From: Priapulus caudatus
Taxonomy: Eukaryota > Priapulida > Priapulimorpha > Priapulimorphida > Priapulidae
Direction: 5' to 3'
Length of the DNA: 23,970 nucleotides
NCBI RefSeq assembly: GCF_000485595.1
Contig: NW_014578955.1
Location: 1 to 23,970 of the forward strand
In this document: positions 1-10,016 of the stretch, one piece after another
Position numbering within the stretch: position 1 is the first letter of the stretch
Layout: each line of letters opens with the position of its first letter
The notes under the pieces: generated by a model
Databases searched by the model: none
The model's input: the letters and a program-made list of their open reading frames with translations, nothing else
Told to the model about the DNA's origin: nothing
Program-made: the position numbers and the translations under genes

Positions 1-415
1 TGAAACTCCATATTCTACCACACATTCAAAGCAAATCTTTTTCTTTTAAAGCTTTCTTACTTGCTTACTCTATATAGAATCGATGTACCAGTCTACAGCT
101 CACAGGATCGGTTCGTGCTTCATGGTTTAGACCAACGTTTCTAGCATTTCAAACAAATAATACTATTAAACGATTTTAGGTCATCTCTTTGTCAATTAAA
201 ATATAATGGTCTTTCTGAAGGTTTATTCGCTGTTTCGCGAACATCTCGTCGGTCTGCTATCCACTCTTGGGTAAATTTTTCTACTTGCATGTGCACGTTA
301 GAAAATAATGACATTCATTTGTCTGCCTTTTGTTTTAAATTTTATACAAGTTTAATGTAATTGAAAGAAAAGCATTACATCTTCTATGCCCAATAATAAA
401 TTTTTATATTGATTC
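1..415. other. AT-rich leading segment, no gene recognised
   Basis: This stretch precedes the first recognisable integrase exon. A reading of about 60 codons is open on the plus strand after an acceptor-like 'gattttag' near 178, but I recognise no domain in it. It may be an upstream exon or intron of the integrase gene that follows, or unrelated DNA. Confidence 0.4.
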
Positions 416-1489
416 TAGTGGACGGTGTGGTTCACCGCTACCAGTAATCTGCTTTAGAGGATTTCTTGAAATTACTTCAGCCAGTGCACGAAGCTACTGG
501 GCACATGGGTGAAAAAAACACAGACATGAAGGTATTCAAATTATCACTTTATTTTCTAAATATTGCGTAGGCAAACGTTCAATTTTATTCCCTGGCTACG
601 TACGACACTTCTGGTCTCCGCGATTTAAAGTTGATTATCAAAATCACACATGAAAGTTTAGCTATAGGATTCAGGAGCAAATGTTTACAATTATATAGCT
701 TAGGGTATATCCAATTACGAATGGAAAAAGCACGGCAGTATTACCTTGTTGTTAAAAACACCATCCATGTATAACGTTTTGAGCAATTTTTTGTCGTGTC
801 TGAAAACTTATGTAAAGTAAAACTTGTTACAACTGTGTTCCAGGTGAAGCAACAGTATTGTGGGGTGCCCTACAGTGCAGTTACCAAATTTGTTCAAACC
901 TGTTTGACATGCCAGTTGAGAGGATCCCAAAGAAACACTGCAGAGCCAGTGGTCATCGTAAGCCAAGGTGTATTCAGTAGATTTCAGGTATGTCTTCCTG
1001 CGTTAGAAACTTGTTTAAGTTTAAATAAACATGGATTTATATAGTTACTCATTAATTGAGTCAGATGCTTACTTGATATATAATAACTGTCTGTTACATT
1101 TTAAGAAGCATTTACATTTATATTGCATTATGAAATGGTTATGTGAATCCTAATCAAATGATTGGCTGGGAGTGGACACGTGACCAGGCATTTATTTTGT
1201 CTAACAGATTTGTGCTAACGACGAGTCATTATTTTTTACTAATGACATGTCAATAGTACTTTTTTACTATTTTTATTGGACGCTTGATGACGCCTCATAG
1301 GTTGATGAACGATCCCGCCATAATTAGTGGAGGCATAACTGCCGTTGCAGAGACAATTGAACAATTGTTTGTCTCTGGGCGTTCTTTTAATACGCGTGCG
1401 AAAACAAAAAATCAATAAAGAGAGTGTATTATAAATGATATATAATAAAGAGTGTATTATCAAATGACAAGGATTCACGTCCATTTTAT

Positions 1490-1782
1490 AAAACAAATAA
1501 TGTACATCATTTTGTTTGGGCATGCTAGTAAGAATCATCAACACTCGGTAACTTTGAAACAGTTCAAAACACACTGTTCCACAGTTACCTCGTGTTGATT
1601 ATTCTTACTAACGCCCTCACTGATGTGCATTATTTGTATAGTATTCCTAATTTCCATGCACACCTGTATGTTTTCAAAACACACTGTTCCACAGTTACCT
1701 CGTGTTGATTATTCTTACTAACGCCCTCACTGATGTGCATTATTTGTATAGTATTCCTAATTTCCATGCACACCTGTATGTT
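1490..1782. repeat. 110-bp tandem duplication with an inverted arm (foldback-like)
   Basis: Two almost identical 110-bp copies lie head to tail at 1563-1672 and 1673-1782, in intron 2 of the integrase gene, directly before its polypyrimidine tract and acceptor. Bases 1529-1553 are a close inverted match of 1583-1607 (GTAAGAAT..ATCAACAC against its complement), so the unit can also fold back. It may be a MITE end or a local duplication. Confidence 0.7.
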
Positions 1783-2228
1783 TTTTTTTTACAGCTCGAT
1801 TTAATAGACATGCAAAAGCAAGAGGTCGATGGCTACAACTGGATCGGTCACCTCATAGATCACGCTTCAAAATTTAATTTCATTTTCCCGCTGATGCACA
1901 AAACCGTTCAAGAAGTCAACACTGCTGTAAGAGAAGTTTTCGCCGTCACTGGACTTCCGTCGATCCTACAGACCGACAACGGAAAAGAATTCTCCGGACT
2001 CCAGAAAATTCTCGATGAGTGGCCTGGTAGCTGCAACCTAATCCACAGCAGACCCCGACACCCCCAGTCACAAGGGGCAGTGGAACGGGCTCACCGGCTA
2101 CTAGAAGAAAGAATAACATCACTATCTGTAGAATACACGGGACCACGGCCTGGACCTTGGCCTAAGTGGCTACCGTTGATTCAATGTAGGCTACATTTAT
2201 GGATTTCTTAGATTCCTAGATATATTTT

Positions 2229-2676
2229 TAGCTCATCTGACGAAGTCAGATGCAGCTTGTAGAATCGTATGATCGTCCGTGCGTCCGTCCGTACATCTGT
2301 CCGTCCGTCCGTGTGTCCGTCCGTCAACAGTTGGGCACAAATCTAAACCGCTCGACGTACGGATTCGAAAGTCGTGACGGGGGGGTAATCCGAAAACGAG
2401 TTGGGATGTCGAAGCTGAGGGTCAAAGGTCAGAGGTCAAGCGGTGTAACAGAAGGGGGAACATTCCCTCCTCAAGGTATAGGGAGGAAATGCACAATTGC
2501 GGCACAAATCTAAACGGCTCGACCTAGGCTCGTGATAGTTCGTGTATAGCATCATGGCAGGAAAAGCCATCAATGTGCCGAAATTGGAGGTCACAGGTAA
2601 AAGGTCAATGGGGCACAGGGCAGATTTTAGACATTTTCTGAGGACATGGTCTGACGGAGCGATTGAAAAACTTTTT
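2229..2676 (+). repeat. Dispersed CCGT-rich repeat, copy 1
   Basis: This block begins with TTTAGCTCATCTGACGAAGT, continues with a tract of GTCCGTCCGT units and ends near GATTGAAAAACTTTTT. A second copy lies inverted at about 14633-15116 and matches along its length, including AGCATCATGG, the GGCTCGAC element and the GGGGCACAGGGCAGATTTT block. It encodes nothing convincing. It resembles short interspersed repeats common in mollusc genomes, which I know from general experience rather than a search. It sits exactly between the two integrase copies and ends at the N at 2677. Confidence 0.75.
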
Positions 2677-2677
2677 N

Positions 2678-3502
2678 CAATAATAAATTTTTATATTTCT
2701 AGCTAACGGGCGGTCACCGTACAGTAATCTGTATAGAGGATTTCTATGAAACTATATCAGCAGTCCACGAAGCAACTGGTCACATGGGTGAAAAAAACAC
2801 AAACATGAAGGTAAGCTAATTATCACACTTTATTTTCTAAATATTGCGTAGGCAAACGTTCAATTTTATTCCCTGCATGGCTATGACACTTGAACTGGTC
2901 TCAGCGATTTAAAGTTGATTATCAAAATCACACATAAAAGTTTAGCTATAGGATTCAGGAGCAAATGTTTACAATTATATAGCTGAGGGTATATCCAATT
3001 ACGAATGGAAAAAACATGGCAGTATTGTCTGTTTGTTATAAACAGTTTAACACGATCCATAAAACGTTTTCAGCAATTTTGTGTTTCGTCTGAAAACTTA
3101 TGTAAAGTAAAACTTGTTACAACTCGACTCAACCTCATAGATCACGCTTCAATATTTAATTTAATTTTTCAATTCAAGAAGTCAACACCCCTGTAACAAC
3201 TGTCAACACTGCTGTAAAAGAAGTTTTCGCCGTCACTGGACTTCCGTCGATCCTACAGACCGACAACGGAAAAGAATTCTCCGGACTCCAGAAAATTCTC
3301 GATGAGTGGCCTGGTAGCTGCAACCTAATCCACAGCAGACCCGACACCCCCAGTCACAAGGGGCAGTGGAACGGGCTCACCGTCGTCTAGAAGAAAGAAT
3401 AACATCACTATCTGTAGAATACACGGGACCACGGCCTGGACCTTGGCCTAAGTGGTTACCGTTGATTCAATGTAGGCTACATTTATGGATTTCTTAGATT
3501 CC
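2678..3502 (+). pseudogene. Partial second copy of the KRBA2-like integrase gene
   Basis: Bases 2678-3119 repeat 389-833 (exon 1, its donor and intron 1). At about 3120 the sequence jumps to the equivalent of 1843 inside the integrase core, so exon 2 and the start of exon 3 are missing. The core then runs to the equivalent of 2216. Exon 1 here reads open (VHEATGHMGEKNTNMK), whereas the first copy has a stop. The core of this copy has lost one C in the run before the catalytic Glu, near 3340, which shifts the frame, so it cannot make integrase. A true tandem duplication with deletion and a falsely retained haplotype are both possible, because an N lies at its start. Confidence 0.75.
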
Positions 3503-3966
3503 TTAGATATCCTGAACTTCAAAAAAAAGGGATTTTTTTGGTTTTAATGGCATTAGGAATCACTAACAGCATTATAGCGATGTGTATATATCTCACATTT
3601 TTTTAATGAGTTAATAATCCGAAATTCTGAGTGATTTTAATTATTGTCTAGAGAAAAAATATTGTCTCCATTCATGTTATGTAGATCAAGCATTTATTCA
3701 CATCGATTGGACTGGCAAAATAGGGCGTATAAAGAAGTAATATGACCATAAAAAGTGAACAGAAACTCGTATAGTATTTTCATAGATTTCATTTTGTAAA
3801 AATTACATAAATGTATTGTTTTCTGATAATATTTATGATGACGTACACACTTTAACATTACATGCCACTGATATTTGTTAAAACCCAAAAGTAGGATTTT
3901 TTTTAACATTTAAAAGCTTTTGATCGATTACCATGATTACATTATATTATATATTGTGTATTACAG
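3503..3966. other. Intron-like AT-rich spacer before integrase exon 4
   Basis: No coding signal is visible. The stretch is AT-rich with a few homopolymer runs and ends in an AT-rich tract and 'attacag', the acceptor of the exon that encodes MNTAYSR. Confidence 0.5.
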
Positions 3967-5180
3967 ATCAGATGAATACAGCTTATTCTAGGGTAATTAA
4001 GATGATGCCCTATGAATGTGTCTTTGGAAGAAAACCGCCAATGCCTGTTGTGCCGCAAAAAAGAGGTCGAGTGATTTCAGAGAGTCATGTCGTGCTAGGT
4101 AACTAAAACTGGCAGTGCTATTAGTTATAGTGCTATCAAATGCTGCAAGTTGATTAGGTTTCACTTTTGTCCATTAACCTAACAATTACAATAAGAAACC
4201 ACTGTAAATGCTACAGCTATATTTCTAATATATTTTCAAACAAATCACCATGACATTCTTTATTTTAAAAGGTTAATAACAGCACCAGATGCACCGGTGA
4301 CTGCTGGCAACATTTCATTGGCTCTGAGACCGTTCGTGCAGTCGGTGCTGGAAACGGTAGAACATCTTTGTTTGTTTTTACATTAGTAGTATAAATTTCT
4401 CGTTTATTTTGTAGAGACATTTCTTTTTCTGCGAATGTGTTGTAGTTTGAAAGTCCCAAACAATTTTGATTAAATAATAGCTTTAAAAAAATCTACAAGT
4501 ATATTTGGCATTTGCAAGTCGTATAAATACGTAAGTCGTAGTTATTCTCTCCCGGTGCAACTAACGTATTTTCAAGTAAATTTCACTGTCCATACGTTAT
4601 ATGTTAATTATGCTACCAATATACCCCACACTNATGAGCAACTCTTGGGCAGCAACGTCTTGGGCAATAGTTGTCCCTTTGCACGTGTTTGGAGTCCTGA
4701 TGGGCTGTCATCCATTCCGCGGCTCACCAAAACAAGAGTGGCAGCAAATACTGCCTACCTGCAATATGCAATTAAAAGAAAGGAACAACAAAAGAAGCAA
4801 CCACAAACCGAATGTTTTTCATTTGAAGATCCGGTTACTGCCAAAATTCCATTACAAGACAGGCACAAATTTCAGACTAGACGCCTTCCCGCCGTAATCA
4901 TACAAAAACATGGAAAAAAGACACTTTCCTTCCGACTCAGGTAATTATTCTCCTGATTAAGATGGTATGTAAAGCACCAAAGAAACCATATTCCACTTCT
5001 TGAGAACAAACATAAAAGTTCAGTGCAAAATTAACTGAAAAAATAAAGATGAATGTGATGACGCCATTTTCTGATGCCCAGTCGATTTTATTGATGATAT
5101 GGGCGCCAATACCAGTTTGGGGTCCAGACGACGAAAACTGGAGTCGGCACACGAGGCCACGTATCCTAATTAAGGGAGGA

Positions 5181-5354
5181 TATTGCCAGTTGTGCGCGAG
5201 TGCAGCACCACAACAAGACGACTAGTCAAGAATGTAGAGAAAAAAAAGAACTCAAACATGGTGACGAAGTATCTTAAAGCTCTAGGCATTGGGATGCTCA
5301 ACATAGTGGAAAAGACTTCTCCTGTATGGGAGGATGTTCGGGACTCTAGGAGGC
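5181..5354 (+). repeat. NS5 linker direct repeat, left copy
   Basis: This segment runs from TATTGCCAG to AGGAGGC and pairs with 7586-7780. Shared blocks include AGCACCACAACAA, AACATGGTGACGAAGTAT, CTTAAAGC and CCTGTATGG. In reading frame it gives ILPVV..CSTTT...NMVTKY, just before the RdRp fingers. It marks the N-terminal side of the polymerase, and no methyltransferase precedes it here. Confidence 0.8.
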
Positions 5355-6710
5355 AAAATCTCAATAACTCAGCCAAGAGCCCATAGTGGAATATCTCAAA
5401 TTGTCAACGGAAGTGGGCTTACACAGTATGTGCCACCAGGATTTGCATTGCCAACGGATGATTCTGCAAAAGCACTAGTTGCGTCGATGCAGAATAGGAT
5501 GGACGTACCGGCTTGCTGGGATAGTGAGAATATTGACATGTACAGAAGAGGGTTCAATAATTCAGTAAAAAGGATCAAGAGCTCTGGGTTCCACGGGGGA
5601 ATTTTTACGGCTGATGAGTTCAGGGAACAAGCAAACCGCAGAGGCGGAAAAGGAATGTTGGAAGACATCAGTATGCGGGACTACCTAGACGACAAAAATT
5701 TTGAAAAAACAACTAAATGCAGATAAGAAACGCTTCATTGAAGGGGACCCAACTCTGCGATACATTACTGCGATGGCGAAGTACGAAAGGAAAGAAAGTA
5801 GTGAAGCGGCAGTGAGACCAAAACCAAGGGTGATACAATATGCCCCGATCCCGGTACGTGTGAACATGCTACGTGTTGTAGGAAAGCTGTGGTCGTTCGT
5901 GATGTCAAATCATGATGCTCTTCCATTCATGGCGCCACCATATGGACAACTATGGATGGGAGGATACACAGAATTATTCTGGAGTGGATTGAGTCGTCCA
6001 GCGGCGGTTACAGATGACGTATCCAGGTGGGACGTACGAATGTGTGCACCGTATCTAACACTGGGAGTGTGAGAAGTTGTGCAGTTTGGTACCTAGTAAA
6101 AGGCTCTTTTTAGAAGAGTACTACTCAATGTGGATTGATGGAGTGATTCTTACACCGGATAGGCATGTCTTTATTACTGATGGACAGAGGGGAAGTGGCA
6201 TGTACCCAACTTACTTTGGAAACTCAGTCTGTAATGCAGTTCAGATGGGAGTCAGGGCAGAAAAAGCAGGGGTTTGTAGTGTAGAGAATTTTCATGATGG
6301 AAAGGTTCTTACTCCCCCAGTCTCTGGAGGGATAGTAGATACTAGATACTCCAATACTCAGTCGTGGGAGGAGAGATAGACAAAGTCCTATAATATGCAA
6401 ACGAAACTAGACACAGTAGAGAGAGTGGGTTCATTCGAAAAGGTGTTGGGGAAATGAAACCCTCAACCGTGGTGACACATGTCAAAGACATAGATTTCTG
6501 TTCTCACCAATACAGAAGAGTGAAGGTTGGAAACAAGAATGGAAACAAGAAGACCAAATAAGGTACACCCCCGAAAGTTGGCGACGTTTGTTGTTCAGCC
6601 TGGGAGGTGGAGAATGGAATTCATCAATTATAGCTAAAGGAGCACAGCTCCTCTGGTTTGGAATAGCAACCAGGGCCGTTGCTGACGAGAGGATAGATGC
6701 CGATGTGCTT
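5181..6710 (+). pseudogene. Flavivirus-like RNA-dependent RNA polymerase, frameshifted
   Basis: The product would be the viral polymerase that copies RNA. The reading passes through frames 2, 3, 1, 2, 1 and 3. The fingers start near 5183, and a basic motif F region (RPKPRVIQY) lies near 5814-5862. Motif A (DDVSRWDVRM) is at 6013-6042 and motif B (GQRGSGMYPTY) at about 6181-6240. At the motif C position (6361-6381) the reading is VVGGEID, so the usual GDD aspartates are not there. A motif D/E region ending in FCSHQY lies at 6481-6516. The thumb is then short (SWRRLLFSL, AKGAQLLWF) and the far C-terminus of a normal NS5 seems absent. Frame changes fall near 5380, 5700-5727, 6060-6080, 6340 and 6545, and stops include 6070-6072 and 6391-6393. 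It cannot make polymerase as it stands. Confidence 0.82.
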
Positions 6711-7448
6711 GAGGGAACATATTGGACCCTGAAAACAGTATTTACCGGTCGCCCACTAGTACTAAAAATGCAGGAAGCTAGAGACAAGGTTGTAATGAAA
6801 GGAGAAGTGAGGCCCGTGGTGCCACTGAAATTGGCTAGAAGTTCGACGAAACTTTTCGGTATGGCGGAAACAGGTGGAGTACGCCAGTTCAAGGGGTGGC
6901 TCGGTGAAAGAGGCAGATTACCAAGGTTGGAAGAGCCTGCTAGAATTCTGTTCCTCGGATGCGGAAGTGGAGCCTGGTTGTATTGCGTTGACAAATTAGT
7001 ACCAAAAAGTGTCGAATTCAACTACATGACTCTTAAGAGTAGGTCTGAGTATCCTAGTGAGAAACAGATCGAAAATAGAATAGTAAAGGACGTTGGTGGA
7101 CTTTCTGGGAACATGACCTTCCAGACGGATGTAGACAAGATCCCAGGGAAATTCAACTGGATTTCAAGTAAGGCATGGGTCGTAGGGAAAGACGCAATAA
7201 ACTTAAAGAACACATGTATTCTAGAATCACTTCGGAACACAAGTGGCAAATTAGTCAAAGGTGGATCATTGACCGTCGAGTGCGAAGCAGGACATGACAG
7301 GTACTGGGACCTACTCGACAGGCTTTCAGAGAACTTTGCGGCAAGTGATGTCGTGTACTCAAATCATAAAAAAACCATGGGCCATCTCAATACTGCTTGG
7401 ATACAAAAAAGGGAGCCACCGGGTGCCTGTAAAAAGAAACCGGGTTGA
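6561..7448 (+). pseudogene. Flavivirus NS5-like methyltransferase in one open frame (joined to RdRp thumb)
   Basis: A single frame stays open from the RdRp thumb through a methyltransferase to a TGA at 7446-7448. The methyltransferase starts near GTYWTLKTVF, has the RSSTKLFG segment, the SAM-binding glycine loop ILFLGCGSGAW at about 6942-6977, and a C-terminal fold ending in TAWIQK. In flaviviruses this domain caps viral RNA (N7 and 2'-O methylation). By eye the catalytic K-D-K-E tetrad is not preserved. A Lys in SSTK may be the first, but the positions expected for Asp, the second Lys and Glu hold other residues. The frame is lost near 7440. A following frame (7443-7611) carries an acidic/basic tail that ends in RRRILPDCAQC. 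I call it a pseudogene, although the open frame is long for decayed DNA. Confidence 0.75.
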
Positions 7449-7585
7449 GAATGAAATTATTCTTGAGTTGAGTACCACGACAGAGGAGAAAAGCAAACGA
7501 GTGGCAGAAGAAGTTCGACTTCTAGTTGAGAGTGTAGACTTAGAAAAATTGCTATATGGAAGTTTCCTACGGTACCGGCGGCGAA

Positions 7586-7781
7586 TATTGCCAGACTGTG
7601 CACAGTGCTAGCACCACAACAAAGTCGACTTGTCAGAAGCTAGAGAAAGAACAAAGAACTCAAAACATGGTGACGAAGTATTCTTAAAGCAATCTAGTGC
7701 ATCCGAGATGCGCTTTAACCATAGAACAGCTGAAAAGACGTTCCCTGTATGGGGAGATGTTCGCGGAACGTTAAGGAGGCA
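7586..7781 (+). repeat. NS5 linker direct repeat, right copy
   Basis: This is the partner of 5181-5354, with several small indels. It follows the methyltransferase, so the order MTase then linker is seen here, while linker then RdRp is seen at the left copy. The reading (RRILPDCAQC, then after a frame change STTT and NMVTKY) is more decayed than the left copy, with stops at 7608-7610 and soon after. Similarity to the left copy fades after AGGAGGC. Confidence 0.8.
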
Positions 7782-8903
7782 TGCTTAGAATCGCAGCACA
7801 GTGCGCGTATTTTTTCAGGTCTAGGTAGGAAGAAAGAACAGGACGAAGAGAAGGGCAGAGAAAGCCTTTTACGTTTCGAGCCGAGCAGAGATAATGACCG
7901 GGCCAGGTGTGTGGCGCGCGCAACAGTGATCAGTAGCTGCGTTTTCAGGGTAGGTGAGAAAAACGGAGACCACAACGGAGGGAGGGGAATAAAACGGGCG
8001 AAGGAAAGAAAACGGGATTTCAGTTAGGATAGAGCAGGACCAGAGCACTACGAGGGAGACACCCGTGATTGAGGAATACAATAGCACAGTCTCGACCAGA
8101 GCGACCGCCCCGCCCCCCCGCTCCCCACCCACCCGCCCCCCCCCCCCCCGGGCGTCTACCGCGAACAGAACAAGCAAAGAGACGTTGAGAGGGGTAGACC
8201 GAAACCCGGCCGCACGCGTCTAATTTTAAATTAGTCCTACCGTGCCGTTATTAGGATCCGCTAAATTCATGACCGAACTGCCAGGGAACTTATGTATAGG
8301 ATCTAGTAAGAAAGCAATAAAACTATAACCGACAGTTGAACCCGATCTAACTGCTGTTCCCTTCCCACTTCTACTTAGTTACTAGAACGCTACGGCATCC
8401 ACCCATCCTGCCCTCAGCGGGCAGGAGCGAACATGCAATCCAGTATTAAACTCATCACACGCGGATTAACGGGCCTCGACCGCTTCAGTTTCAGATCTGG
8501 TTGTCCTGAATCGGGCCAACAAGTGAAGCCATTCTTACGTGGTCCGAATTTTGATTTTACTTTGTCCAAAAAAATGTACTTCGTGCAATGTAACGAGGCC
8601 GTTAGTGTCTCTTTTGGTTCAGCGTGCACATATCATTATTATCAGGAGTGTTAATTAATATAGAGATCTATATTATATAAACTAGATATATATATCATAT
8701 ATAACATATATAATGATAGATGTTATATATATTATATATACTATATTATACAATTATTATGACACTGCCTGACATTTTTCCAGATAGGGTCGCCTACGTG
8801 CATAAGCTCGCACTATACCTAGGCCTGTAGTCTGCACATCGCCCGTTTGCATGGCGTGCGGTCGCGTCAGGTGTAATTACATCAGTTACGGTATATATAT
8901 ACC
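7782..8903. other. Intergenic: purine-rich, C-run and AT-palindromic DNA, no gene recognised
   Basis: Bases 7782-8050 are purine-rich, 8107-8151 hold long C runs, and 8407-8425 can form a hairpin (CCTGCCC, loop, GGGCAGG). Bases 8660-8755 are alternating AT palindromes. A 73-codon open frame at 8433-8654 has no recognisable domain and I do not call it a gene. I see no continuation of the viral element past about 7781. Confidence 0.5.
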
Positions 8904-9110
8904 GTATTTACTTGTGTATAAACCGCGCTTTTGCTACACAACTCGTCAAAGTTAAAAATAAATCACGCTGGTGGATGGACTTATAACAGACGAGGCTAAG
9001 AAATTTATGTTAATGAGTACGAACATGTTATGTACCAATTTTCAATGCGAAAAATATGGCGAGTGCGAGCTTATAAATATACATGAATATTATTATACAC
9101 GCGTAAATAC
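8904..9110. mobile_element. Short MITE-like element with terminal inverted repeats
   Basis: GTATTTACTTGTGTATAA at 8904-8921 is matched in inverted form by TTATACACGCGTAAATAC ending at 9110, two mismatches in 18. The 207-bp span is non-coding. No clear target-site duplication is visible. It may be a nonautonomous DNA transposon, but the superfamily is not clear. Confidence 0.45.
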
Positions 9111-9734
9111 AGCATCATGTCAATAATCGTAATGAATTCAACACGTTTATGTTTGCATGCTGCGCAGGCTCATGTGTTGTTCAATTACCCGCATTCGCAG
9201 CTTTTTCCTCAATCACCAGGAAAGAGTTTTGGCTGTCAGCCTCTCATGCCCGCGGCTCCATCCCCCCCTACATATTCAGGAATGAATATGCCCGAACCGA
9301 CTTAATAAACAATCGTTACCCCACCGCAGTACATAAACAATGCGCCCCAGCAGAGAGAGTACGACCGCTGCCGCTCTGAATAACATCTGTAATGGTAAAC
9401 AGTGGGTGTCTACGGCGCTCTGCTTTTTTTCAGGACTTTGAAACGTCTTGAACGTGCAGAATGGTCGGTGCACGATAGCGCCTGCCTCAGAGGATGTTAA
9501 GAATATTAAACAACTAGAACTTTTCAGTTGTCCGATCGGGCAACTAGGCAAGAGAATAGCTTGTCCGACATAGACTTTCACTTGTCCCGGGCAATCGGAC
9601 AACCGTTAGTGTCGAGGGCTGGTTAACTATATAACGCCTGTCATACCGTAGTCGGCTAACCCTAGGGCCACTACACTATTCTGCATAGTGTTTATTGTAT
9701 TTAGGCAAAGAAAATTTCGTCTCTTGCTTATAAA
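9111..9734. other. Intergenic segment upstream of the helicase pseudogene
   Basis: No gene is recognised here. Bases 9518-9602 contain several short inverted matches built on TTGTCCGATCGGGCAA-like words, which may be a MITE remnant. Confidence 0.4.
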
Positions 9735-9873
9735 ATGTTTACTTTGACACATGTGCAAGAATTAGGTATTCGATTAGTAAAAGGAGGACATAACCTTCTA
9801 GTTTTGGGACAAGCAGGTATTTTTGATTTACACATAATACGTACTAATTAACCTACTAAACCTAGTCAATGGC

Positions 9874-10016
9874 TAATCCAGGGGGTGGCACAGCCACAGG
9901 GGGCAGTCGCTCCCCTAGAATTTTCAGGGCAATTAGGGTATTTTAGCCTAGATAAAACCCCCCTCGGGCGTTTCATACCCCACTCGCACCCCCCCCCTCA
10001 AATTCACTTCTGGATC
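9874..10016. mobile_element. Small G/C-run nonautonomous DNA element in helicase intron 1
   Basis: The ends AATCCAGGGGGTGG and, inverted, GATCCAGAAGTGAA resemble each other weakly and bracket C- and G-runs. This layout is typical of short MITEs in invertebrate genomes that begin and end around GGATCCAG. It is non-coding, and the assignment is tentative. Confidence 0.35.

Larger units (their letters stand above)
419..4940 (+). pseudogene. KRBA2-like / Ginger-type DDE integrase gene, multi-exon, broken
   Basis: The exons encode, in order, the parts of a retroviral-type integrase. Exon 1 (about 419-531) has the HEATGH histidine pair. Exon 2 (844-987) has GVPYSAV and the CLTC cysteine pair, completing an H2C2 zinc finger. 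Exon 3 (1795-2185) is the rve core with DLID, TDNGKEF and GAVERAH, and 35 residues separate the second Asp from the Glu (DD35E). Exon 4 (3967-4098) has MNTAYSR and MPYECVFGRKPP. Exon 5 (ending 4940) has RRLPAVIIQKHGKKT, the SH3-like tail. Exons 1 to 4 join in phase and have GT/AG ends. Such proteins cut and join DNA in Ginger transposons, and many animals carry domesticated KRBA2-like relatives. A TAA at 445-447 in exon 1 and the tandem partial copy inside intron 3 suggest it is dead. No exon is seen after the donor at 4941, where viral DNA soon begins. Confidence 0.75.
5100..7781 (+). mobile_element. Endogenous flavivirus-like NS5 element (RdRp then methyltransferase)
   Basis: A fossil of a positive-strand RNA virus of flavivirus type lies in host DNA. 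The RdRp part occupies about 5181-6700 and the methyltransferase about 6710-7450, followed by a linker that ends near 7781. The similarity is recognised from motifs: a D-x4-D motif A (DDVSRWD), motif B with GQRGSG and a downstream Asn, an FCSH motif E typical of flaviviral polymerases, and LGCGSGAW in the methyltransferase. There is no reverse transcriptase, poly(A) tract or obvious target-site duplication. At least five frame changes and several stops break the reading. The exact left edge is uncertain. Bases 5054-5180 could be viral tail or host intron of the integrase gene upstream. Confidence 0.82.

Noticed and set aside
4937-5180. Reading just before the left linker copy as a remnant methyltransferase C-terminus
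   Set aside because: A few words (such as TSLGSRRR) are suggestive, but there is no consistent match to the region after the methyltransferase at 7450-7585.
7749-8027. 92-codon basic reading after the viral element, considered as a viral continuation
   Set aside because: It is purine-rich low-complexity sequence with no match to the equivalent region after the left linker copy.
8401-8430. GC hairpin as a bacterial-type terminator
   Set aside because: The surroundings are eukaryotic, no T-run follows, and no gene ends there.
8433-8654. 73-codon open frame as a small gene
   Set aside because: It has an opposing open frame of equal length, no domain, and no splice or promoter support.
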